Shown here one piece after another: positions 46,680-56,049 of a stretch of 64,000 nt of DNA. The stretch is from Quercus robur (taxonomy: Eukaryota > Streptophyta > Magnoliopsida > Fagales > Fagaceae): contig NC_065544.1 in assembly GCF_932294415.1 (NCBI RefSeq), positions 16,653,351 to 16,717,350 on the forward strand, given 5' to 3'. Position 1 is the first letter of the stretch; the number at the start of each line of letters is the position of its first letter. The notes under the pieces are model-generated. The model saw only the letters and a list, made by a program, of their open reading frames with translations. It was not told the DNA's origin and searched no databases. Made by a program: the position numbers and the translations under genes.

Positions 46680-47706
46680 TATACTCATCGATTCTTTTAT
46701 TCCTTACGTATTAAGATTTTATCTCTCAATGACTACGCAAGTATATAGTGCCTCTGTTTTTAAAGTCATTCTCATCTATCTTGAGTCTTCATGTATTATT
46801 TGCAAATAGGACTCGATTTGTTCATACCATTTTCAAAAAATAAAATAAAATAGATAATCCTACTCAGTTCAACAAAAACAAAAGATTCCTACTTATTTTT
46901 ACCACAATTTTAAGACAACTATTGTTTCAATTTGTTGAAGTGGTTAACTATGATGAGCAGGGACACTAGACAATCACTTCTAAATAGGTAAAAGTACATT
47001 TGTACTTGGAAAATAAAACTTTAAGAAGCTGTAAATAATATATAAGTGAATAAATTACAATTAGGCAGAACCTTGTATCACATGCTTCTTGTGAAGTGAG
47101 AAAAGCCCAGTGTTGGATTATGTTACTGGAAATCCAACGTTGCAAAAATGAAAGAGAATTCTATACTTTCTCCTTTATAAATACCACATTCCATCAAGGA
47201 ATTTTTTTTTTATTATTAATTTTTTTTTTTTATAATTAGCTACAACAATGCAAGAATGAGATTTAAACTCTGGATGTCTTCGTTTGGAAATACCATGAGG
47301 TTTCCTTTGAGCTACAAAACTTTTAACCTCATTATGAATTATAAACATGAATTTACAGATTAATTTATTTTGTAGGCCTTCCATTCATTGATTTAATAAT
47401 GGGCTGCCTTTTGTTTATGTTCAATGTTGTTTGTATGTTTATAATTTGTCAAGAACTTTATAACTTAATTGGCTTCTGCCATGCACAGAGTATTTGGGGG
47501 TTTAGGAAAAAGGATTCGAATCACGAGGTTAGCAACATATTTTAACTATCTAAAAAAAAAGTTTATAATTCTTGGTGGCGTGTGGTGTTTCAAAAAGTCT
47601 CTCTCACAAAACAAGTCCCACATTGAAAAATAAATTGATATTAACAATGACATTGATTATTAAAAAGTCACTCTTTCCTTATCCCATTTTCATGCTCCAC
47701 TCTATG
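46680..47706. other. Intergenic, AT-rich
   Basis: No gene or element was recognised. Confidence 0.55.
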
Positions 47707-47715
47707 TTCTACATA

Positions 47716-48142
47716 CCTAGGGCTGTCCACAGGTCGAGTTTGTGCCCAACCCAAACTCAACCCGAAAAATTCGAGTGAATAAATTCGTAACCCAAAACCA
47801 ACCCGGAATATCTAGTCAAATCTGGCAGTTTCAGTCTTGTCAGTTTCAAGTTGTATCGGTCGGTTTTGAGTTTTATCACTAGGGCCGATATATGGTCGGA
47901 TCTGTTGAGATCTGGCCGATATTTCTTCAGATAACTATAAGATCTCGAAAGATCTAGACTAAATCTCAACGAGATCTCGACGGTCTAGTTCGGAATGCTT
48001 GAAAAATTGCCGGAAGAATTGAAAATTTTGGGTGGGTTTGGTTTCACAGGTTTTGAAAGAGGAGACCTACAACCAACCCACCAGAGTCAAGTTTAAGTAC
48101 AGGTAAGTTGGACAGGTGGGCAAGTTCCCTGGAAAACCCTAA
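47716..48142. mobile_element. hAT-like MITE (about 427 bp)
   Basis: TTCTACATA occurs immediately on both sides (47707-47715 and 48143-48151). The ends read CCTAGGGCTGTCCACAGG on the left and TTAGGGTTTTCCAGGG as reverse complement of the right, resembling the TAGGG start of hAT ends. No coding capacity. Confidence 0.65.
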
Positions 48143-48151
48143 TTCTACATA

Positions 48152-48621
48152 TAAAAACTTGCATATGTACGCCTATTTAATTAAAATCTAATTTTTTAGA
48201 TCTTCTTATTTTAGCCTCCTAAAATAAATAAATAAAAATAAAAACCTAAACCATCCCCACTAGCCACCACCACTGCTAGTCCTCTAACCACCACCAACCT
48301 TCGCTGAAGTCATCAGTAGCCAGACACCACCTTCAGCCACTACTAACTCCCTTCAACAAATCTCCCAAGAATTTTGTTCAATAGGTGTGGTTGGGCTTGA
48401 CATATTGGTTGCCATGACCAATTTTATCCACCATGTGTTGGGTTGGGTTTTTATTTTAATTTTTAATTTATTTTAGTTGGTGGGCAGTTGTGGTGGTTGG
48501 TGTCTGGCTATTGATGACTTTAGCAGAGGTTGGTGGTAGTGGAGGATCAGTAATTGTGGTGGCAAAAAATTAAATTTTTTATTAAATAAGTTTAAATGTG
48601 GCAAGTTTTTATTGGTGGTGT
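48152..48621. mobile_element. Foldback element with long inverted arms
   Basis: It starts TAAAAACTTGC and ends with its complement GCAAGTTTTTA. The inner arms 48255-48345 (CCACCACCACTGCTAGTCCT...TAGCCAGACACCACC) and 48478-48566 pair along about 80 bp, and AT-rich outer arms extend the pairing to the ends. The loop is about 130 bp. It starts directly after the MITE's right duplication. No target duplication was clear. Confidence 0.7.
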
Positions 48622-51584
48622 ATATGGTGGAGCAAGAAAAATGTCATAGAAGATTTGGACTCCTTTTGTCCTTCATGATTTTATCATTTTGTTAACATGA
48701 AAAATGCATAATTATTAAAAGGATAAATTACAATTTAACCTATTGTGAATTGACCCTATCATAACTGAGTTAAAGATTCAATTGCAACATTTGATTCCCT
48801 AAAGTAAGGATATCAACTTCATCCAAATTAATAAAATTTGTGAAAAAATTTACCCCTCCATATCTGAATAAGAAAATATACTATTAACCCACTTGTAATT
48901 TGGCCCATTGCAATTTAGCTCACAAGCATTTTAATTTCCACATCCAACCACCTAAAGTTTGGAGTAAAAAGAAATCGTTGGAGACAAATGATAACATGTG
49001 AAAAAGACACTCATTTAGACGAAATCCCTAACGGTTTCATTTTGTTCCAAATGTTAAGAGGCCATTAGATTGGACAATTGAGAATTGGAGGAATAAATTG
49101 TGATATCCACAAACCCCATTGGGTATTTTGTAATTTACCTTATAAAGATACAAGTGAAATGACATTGCTCACCCTCTAAAATGTCACTCTTTAAAATGCT
49201 GAAAATAACCCAAATACTACTAAAATCTCAAAAAAAGAGTTAAGTAAAAAGATTGAAAGACTCTCACACACACATCACCCCAGTGTCACTCATTTCAAAA
49301 ACATACCACATATTTCTCCAAGAAAACTTCCAAGGTTTCTAGTAAGTGAGACCCAAATGCCAAAAGAACTGGTACCCACGACCTATAAAAATAACCATAA
49401 CAATAGCATTTTATATATATATTTTTTATGTTAACACCAAAGCCAAATCTCCACCTAACAATGTATTGATACAACCCTTATAACATATCCAGCAACATAT
49501 CCATTGAGTTTTAGACATAAACATATAGTTTTAACAGCATCTAAAGTTTGTAGTAAATATTTCTGGAAATCATAGTTGCTTGATTTTAAAATTTTTGAAA
49601 TATCTGTCATCATCCAAGTCTATAATTTTGTTAATGGACTTCATAATTCTCTCTTGAGCCTTCCCTTTTAAAAGTTTCCTTGCCTTTTGGATTAAATGAC
49701 AACAGTCTAGTTGCCTTTGCATTTGCTAGTTCTCTCTTTAAAGTTGATCAAGTACAATAGTGAGTCATCTCTAGATGAATCAACTTAATTAATGTGTTTT
49801 TGAAACACTTAACCCTTTCACATATAGCTTTGACAACAATGATTCTTCCATGGATTCTATCATAGTGTTGGTTGTAGTCAATTGTTGTGGTTCATTGATC
49901 AAGACTTTTTGTCTCTTTTGTTGAATTGTTATTGTTTTCTTTGAAATGTAGTTTGTAATTGAATTTTTATTTTTATTTTTATTTACATTTAGATTGAGTT
50001 CCATGAAAAGTTGATTCTGAAGGGAAGCGGTGGATTTTTATGGGTTTCAAAGAAGTTGTGAGCATGAAAGAGTGGTACGAGAATTGGGGATTTCTTAATA
50101 TTGTTATTTTCATTAAGAGCATTAATTGTTGAATGTTTTTTTATCTACCCTAAAAGTTGCAACCTTCAAAATATCTCTTTTGGGAAAGGTATATGTATAT
50201 ATTGTTACTCAGACTACATGCATAATTGAAATATGTATTTGAATTTCTCTGTATTCAAAAAAGTGGGATGTTCTAAACCCTTTGAAATGGTAGTTTCTCC
50301 TCTTTAACGAGTTTAGGTGTCAGTTGAAAATATGCTTTCAATTGATAAAATGGAAAGGAAAGAACATTGATTATATATCACATCACTTTTGGAACTTGAT
50401 TTGATGGCTCTTGAACCTTCCTATTATGTATCATTCATAGCCTAGTTTCATCTGCAATCTTCAGAATTTTTGTGGTACCTTTGTTTGCAATATATGAATT
50501 GGTGGAGGCAGACCCTTTTCTCTACTCAATTATTTGTTGTTGTTGTTCTTTTCTTTCTTTCTTTTTTTGTGCAAGGTAGTAAAAAGTTGTAAATATTCTA
50601 ATAAGTTAACCAAAAAAAGGCTAATCCAAACCAATTGCACCCAAGCATTATGTCATGGTAGTGATCGTAAACTTTTTGTTACCAATTCGGAACTTAATAG
50701 GAACAAACATATAATCAATTAATCAGTAGTAGTAGATAGTGTATAAATAATTGTAAATTTGCTATACTCAAACACTTCTTTTCTTGTGGCTACTGTTATT
50801 GTTATTACTTTCTCAAATTAAATAGTTAGAATTTCATTCACTTCTTATATGCACATCATTAAAGTATCTTAATCCTTCTTTTTCACTTCCACTTTTGTTG
50901 TCTTTTTAGAGTGCTCGATGAAACAAATTCTTCATAGTCTAGTATGTAAGTTTTGTTCACTGATAGTATTCCCTAACGATCATGTTTTCATGTTAAATCC
51001 ATACCAATACTTTTTGCTTTTTTGTTCCCAAAAAATAAAAAGGGTCAGCAACAATGCCACAAGTAGGTTCAAGATTGTTTCTAACTTTGTTTATCTTGTC
51101 GAATTTTCCTTATGAGTCAATGTTGTTCTCATATGTAACAGTAATATAATACAAAACTTGCAAAATATTATTTTTATTATTTTGGAAAACATGATTTCGT
51201 ATCTCATACAAAACAAACAGCAAAAAATATATTTCTATTTCATTCATGTAAGATAACATGGAATTTTGAATTTTAGAAACAAAGAATGGAGAAGTGTATT
51301 AAATTCCACTTTATGCCCAAAATGTGCCAATTAGTTCAATGTATGTTCTCTTTCTTTCTTAGTGAAAAGATGTATTGTCTTTTTACTAAGCAAAAGTCAA
51401 AAGAAGGACCCAGACTCTAGCTAGCTGTAACAGGAAGACTTTGGCTGTATCGCTTTGCATGGCAATTTTTTCTAAAAAGAAAAGAGAAAAAAATGGGGGG
51501 TGTGGGGTTTATTACATGGAGAAGAAAAGTATCTAATGTGGGATCAATAACCTTTTCTGATTCTCACTCTATCTTTTAACCTAT
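48622..51584. other. Intergenic, AT-rich
   Basis: No gene is supported. Open frames here are short and have no recognisable domains. Confidence 0.6.
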
Positions 51585-52156
51585 TGTAAGCGACTAAATT
51601 TCTAGTTTGAAATTAATCAAACAAGTAAAATAGTTTCACAAATGCGAATTTTGTATTGATGATTGTGTGGTACAATTCTCTGGAATTACAAAAGAGTGAT
51701 CCTCTGATTCGATCTCCTTGCAAAACTTATTGATTAGATTTATGGTAATGTGGATTTGACTTGAACACAAAATATCCTTCAATTTGGTTGAGGGATGGAT
51801 TGAAGATTACTGAAACGGAATTACAATGAATCTCTGGCTATGAGCTTGTTTAGAAATCCTTTGTTCTTCGCGTTCTTCGTGTTCTTCGTCTTCGAAGGTT
51901 TTGTGGTGGAAGTTCTTCGGAGCTTTAGAGGCTTGAATCCGTTGAGCTTCAATGATTTGTGATTTATTGATGTTTTCAGACACTTTTGGCCGGATTCCTG
52001 TGAACTTTAGGATCTAGGCAGATGATTTGGATGATTCTGCTTCGAATGTTCTCCGATTTTGGGGTTGAAGTTCTTGAAGGCTTTGAGGCTTGATCTTCGC
52101 AGAGCTTCTTCACTTCTAAATTTTTTTGGTCCCCTCAAATGTCTCAGGAAGGCTTC

Positions 52157-52164
52157 TATTTATA
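52157..52164 (-). promoter_or_regulatory. TATA box of the second element's LTR
   Basis: The minus strand reads CTATAAATAG about 325 bp from the U3 end of the LTR. Transcription would run toward lower coordinates, leaving roughly 540 bp of R-U5. Confidence 0.65.
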
Positions 52165-52234
52165 GAAGTTTTGGGGTGGGTGAGCGACACGTGGCGAAGC
52201 TTGATTGGTGACACATGTCACAGCTTGATTGGTC

Positions 52235-52322
52235 CGCTTAAGTCATCGCTTACACGTGCGAGGTTGCTTGAGTCATCGCTTACACGTGCGAGGTCGCTTG
52301 AGTCATCGCTTACACGTGCGCT
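52235..52322. repeat. Three 30-bp repeats with ACGTG cores in the LTR U3
   Basis: GTCATCGCTTACACGTGCG starts at 52242, 52272 and 52302. Each unit carries an ACGTG core of the kind bound by plant bZIP and bHLH factors. They lie 75-165 bp upstream of the LTR TATA box, where enhancer repeats are expected. Confidence 0.85.
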
Positions 52323-52489
52323 GATGCGTGATTGGCTCTTGCATGACACTTGGCAAATTTCTGTTGGCTTCTGAATAGTGGTAGCAAAACCTAGCAGCAA
52401 TACATGGTGTTCTGTAATTGGCTGTATTTTGTGGACTTGATAATGTGATGTGTCAGCTTGTGATAGGTCGGGAATTTTCCCTCTCTACA

Positions 52490-52503
52490 AATGCCCCCTC
52501 GAG
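52490..52503 (-). other. Polypurine tract of the second element
   Basis: The minus strand reads CTCGAGGGGGCATT directly before the LTR end TGTAGAGAG. Confidence 0.65.
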
Positions 52504-52590
52504 ACTCGTTCACGCACACAGATTGATGATTGTGGTGTGGGAATGAGTTTCGAAAATGGATTTTTGGTACTTGACTCTTTAAGTGAAGTA

Positions 52591-53216
52591 GTTGAAGGTA
52601 GTGGAGCTGTTGAAGGTGGTGGAGCTGTTGAAGGTGGTGGAGCTTTCAGGAGGATAAGATTAAGTTGAAGTACTTTCAGAAGAGTATTTTGGATCGTTGG
52701 CGGCGATCACAAGATGTTGAAGATGGGGAAGATGAGAGAATGGTGGCTGGATACAGCATGCAGGGTCATGGAACTAACCTCGTGTTCTTAAGAACTTCTG
52801 GTGAAGTTATTTCAGAAGATCACGCGTTGGATTTCAACGAGGACAGGTGGGAAAATGGCTGAATGCACCTGCATATTTGTATCACCCAAATTAAGTTGAA
52901 GTAATTTCAGAAGCTTATGTATTCTGGGTATGCTGGTAGCGGCAATGAAGCAGATGGAAATGAAGCAAAGCAAACGAGCAAAGCGTACACCACCATGGTA
53001 CTGGCCCTGTATGCTGGGACCCTTCTGGTGTAGATGTTTATGGGAAGTACAACTTGGAATATGGGACTGACTGTGCGTTGCATGGGGTCTGGCAGTAAGC
53101 AATTGAATGCGCCTGTGTAATGGGACCATGCCAACGGACATTATGTTGAAGTAATTTCAGAAGAGTATCTTCTGAAATTCTTCAAGCTGATTTTAAGTTG
53201 GAGTAATTTCAGAAAA
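52591..53216. repeat. Interspersed short repeats in the 3' region
   Basis: Two families. An 18-bp unit (GTTGAAGGTGGTGGAGCT) occurs three times in tandem from 52591. A roughly 25-bp phrase (TTAAGTTGAAGTAATTTCAG) recurs at 52662, 52893, 53143 and 53195, with a shorter version near 52802, at irregular spacing. Confidence 0.85.
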
Positions 53217-54280
53217 TGAGTTTTGAGGTACCAGCAACGATGACCTTTGGGTCCCCCAGTAGTGGGGACATGGAATAAGGCTTTGATGACCATTTACCAG
53301 CACCAAAGGCTGAATTCTGATGAGCTGGCGCCTTGGAGGTTGTTTTAAGTGTTGATGGAAAACAATTTGTAGGATACCCCAACACTTTTTTACCATCTTC
53401 ATCTACTGCCGCTTGTTGGAAAAGCACAAAAAAAATGAAAGATGGAACCAACTTGTGAACCTGGTTTGGAAACCAGACAAGTTGCTGTTTGTTCCGAACC
53501 ACTGCTGCTGCTGGAAGATCAGGCAATTGGAAAGAGACTACAGGAGCCCTGAGGTTAGGAACAGGTGTGTCCGCTGGACTTGGATTCCCTGGCCAACCAA
53601 GTCCACGGAAACATGGGAGGTCGATGCAGACCTTGTTATGAGTAATCTTATGGACAAAGGTGGTCGTTAAGTGGAGAAACAAAGTTTGTTTGGATCTCAA
53701 AATTGCAATGATGTTGTAAATAGGGTTTCGATCGAACCGTGGGAGGGTTGATCTCAAACCGATTATGAAGCAAAATCGGTTGCTAGGTGTTGAGAATGAT
53801 GAGGTCATAGTGAGAAATGGTTGTGGAAATGAGGATTTGAAAATCTGAAAGAGGCAAATCTTCATTTCATGATTCAGTGTTTTTTTTTTTTTTTTTTTTT
53901 TTTTTTCTGGATGAGTTTCTGATGAACCCGGCCCTCCTATTTATAGTAGAGAGATGAAGAATGGTAGGTAGGTAGTTGAGAATGGTAGTTGAGAATTTTT
54001 GGTGAGAATGGTAGATGGGAACGGTAGGTGGGAACGGTAGGTGGAAATGGTAGTTTGGAACGGTAGGTGGGAATGGTAGGCACCGAACGGGAATGGTAAG
54101 TTGGAGACTGGTAGGCACCGAACGGGAATAGCAGATTGAACTAATGACCTAGTGTAATTTTAAGACACACTTGTGAGAGTTCATTTGTACTTTGAAAGGC
54201 AAGCCTTGATGGAATCTGGAGAATAACCCTGCGAGGATCCCAATTAAATGGATGAATCTCAAATTTTGTTCTTGAGGACC
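53217..54280. other. 3' region of the second element, no convincing gene
   Basis: A 218-codon frame on the minus strand (53209-53865) has no recognisable domain or codon signature. A poly(T) tract lies at 53880-53906 and degenerate GGTAGGTGGGAA-type repeats at 53962-54130. Confidence 0.5.
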
Positions 54281-54587
54281 TAAGTTTTGAACACTTGGAA
54301 TTGAGTCATTTTTGCAATTTTCAAGTCTCAAATGACAGAACGGACTCCAAAATTGGAATGTACTCGAAAAGTTGAGCAAGATAGGTCCATCTCAAAAATT
54401 TTGACATTTGGTCAACATTTGCACAAAAGTCAACTTTTTTTGGAAATTGGACGTTTGCACAATTTCTGAGCTTCGAATGAAGAAACGGGTCCCAAAATCG
54501 GAATGTACTCGAAAAATCGAGTGGGACAAGTCCGTTTTGAAAATTTTGATTTTCTGGTCAAGGTCAAAGGTCCATTTGATCAAAGTA

Positions 54588-54600
<13 letters not shown>
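54281..54600. repeat. 145-bp tandem duplication
   Basis: GGAATGTACTCGAAAA occurs at 54355 and 54500. Flanking text (a GAACGGACTCC or AAACGGGTCCC block before; a GGTCC or GTCCG block after) repeats in the same order. Confidence 0.8.
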
Positions 54601-54624
<24 letters not shown>

Positions 54625-54849
54625 CAGGCGGTTCGGATCCGGGTCAAATTTCCGGGTCGGTCCGGGTCGAATCTGGACAAACGGGTCAGCAGTGGATGAC
54701 GTCATCCATGACGTCACAGTGCTGGGGTGCGTGTGGCATGAGTGGCACGTGCGGCATGTGTGGCACGTGCGACACGTGCGAGCGCTGGCTGTCCTAATCG
54801 GCGCGTGGGACTGAAGGCCGTGAACGCCGATGCTGCCGGAGGCGCGTGG

Positions 54850-55220
54850 CGGCGCGTGGCTTGACGTTTGGGCCTGAAATTTTCAGGTTTTGCAGATTGG
54901 AGGCCTTAGAACACGATGGTATAGTCAGCTTTCCAAAATCATGGGCAGATTTGCACAGATTTGAAGGATTAGGCCGCGGATCGTCGCTAGCCTGTGGCGG
55001 CGCGTGGAGGCGCGTGCCTAGGATTTTGGACCTGAAATTTCTGGGTTTTGTAGATCGTGGGCCGTAAAAGACCATGGTATAGTCAGTTTTCTAAAACCAT
55101 TGGCAGATTTGCACAGATTTGAAGGATTAGGCCGCGGGTCGTCGCGAGTCTGAGGCCATGCGTGGCGGTGCGTGGTGGCGCCGCTGCTGAAGATTTTTCT
55201 GGGTTTTGTACACCAAAGTC
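54850..55220. repeat. 158-bp tandem duplication, 2.3 copies, GC-rich
   Basis: CCTGAAAT starts at 54873 and 55031, and GCAGATTTGCACAGATTTGA at 54945 and 55103, both 158 bp apart; a third partial copy begins near 55185. The joints contain GGCGCGTGG repeats, unusually GC-rich for the window. Confidence 0.9.
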
Positions 55221-55299
55221 CTTAGAAGATTTTTGTGGGTTGACTTCTTTGTGCAATCTTGTCAGAAACTTTAGAAATCCAAAATGGAGTCCGCACACT

Positions 55300-55660
55300 T
55301 TGTTGGATTTGTTGCCACCTTGGTCTACTTTGACGGGGGCCATTCTGACAATGCTTGACAATCCAGGCAGAGAGTGGTTCCAGAGTAATGACTGAATATC
55401 TCTGTTATCCTCAAGAAGTCGGTGACACAGTAGAACAAGAAGCTTTCCTTCGTCGGTCTAGGATTGGAGACTGAAAGCATTACTGGACTTGTTGGCACCT
55501 TGATCTATATTAATGGTGGTTGTTCTGACAACATTTGACAATCCAGGCAGAGAGTGGTTCCAGAGTAATTACTGAATATCTCTGCTGTTTACAAAGGAGT
55601 AGAACAAGAAGCTTTCCTTCGTCGGTCTAAGACTTCATTCACAGTCTAGTGTCATAATTT
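55300..55660. repeat. 180-bp tandem duplication, two copies
   Basis: GACAATCCAGGCAGAGAGTG starts at 55357 and 55537. Both copies are followed by AGAACAAGAAGCTTTCCTTC and GTCGGTCTA. Confidence 0.9.
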
Positions 55661-55821
55661 CTGAGGTCTAGTGTAATTTTTTCCTTCTGACAGCATGATA
55701 CATTTATGGGCTTTGATATTTTTGATTTTTCAAATGGGCACGTCACCCTTTGAAGATATGGCACTTTTAACTTTTTTACAGGTGTATTTTTTTGTTTTGT
55801 CTACTAGCTTCTATGGATCTC

Positions 55822-55829
55822 TATATAAA
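55822..55829 (+). promoter_or_regulatory. TATA box of the antisense plant-mobile-domain gene
   Basis: TCTATATAAAGCC lies about 220 bp upstream of the start codon and about 30 bp before a plausible transcription start, on the strand opposite gag-pol. Confidence 0.6.
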
Positions 55830-55860
55830 GCCACTCAGGACATGCACTAACTCGTACAAA

Positions 55861-56044
55861 GGTAATCTCTAATAACAGAATACTCTATAGTAACATAATA
55901 CTCTGTATGGAGAAACCATGCCCACCCCCTTTTTTTTTTTTTTTTTTTATTTTATTTTATTTTATTTTATTTTATTTTATTTTATTTTATTTTATGTTAA
56001 TTTATTTATTTTCTATTATTTGATTTTTTTTTTTTATTACACAG
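55861..56044 (+). other. Probable 5' UTR intron with (TTTTA)n tract
   Basis: A donor-like AAAG|GTAATC near 55861 and an acceptor TTTTTATTACACAG ending at 56044 enclose a long poly(T) and about eleven TTTTA units (55945-55996). The extreme pyrimidine content fits an intron better than coding sequence, although the frame happens to stay open through it. Confidence 0.5.
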
Positions 56045-56049
56045 GTATC

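Larger units (their letters stand above)
51585..52489 (-). repeat. 3' LTR of the second gypsy element (about 905 bp)
   Basis: Proposed ends TGTAAGCG (51585) and CTCTCTACA (52489) give the TGTA...TACA form, and a polypurine tract lies just inside. On the minus strand, TATAAATA at 52157-52164 marks the promoter, with three 30-bp repeats upstream of it. The boundary rests on end motifs only because the partner LTR is outside the window. Confidence 0.7.

Noticed and set aside
52911-53120. Coding exon near the 25-bp repeats
   Set aside because: All frames are short and the repeats interrupt them at irregular phases.
53209-53865. 218-codon minus-strand frame in the second element
   Set aside because: No recognisable domain, odd composition, and it runs through repeat-rich 3' DNA; likely chance.
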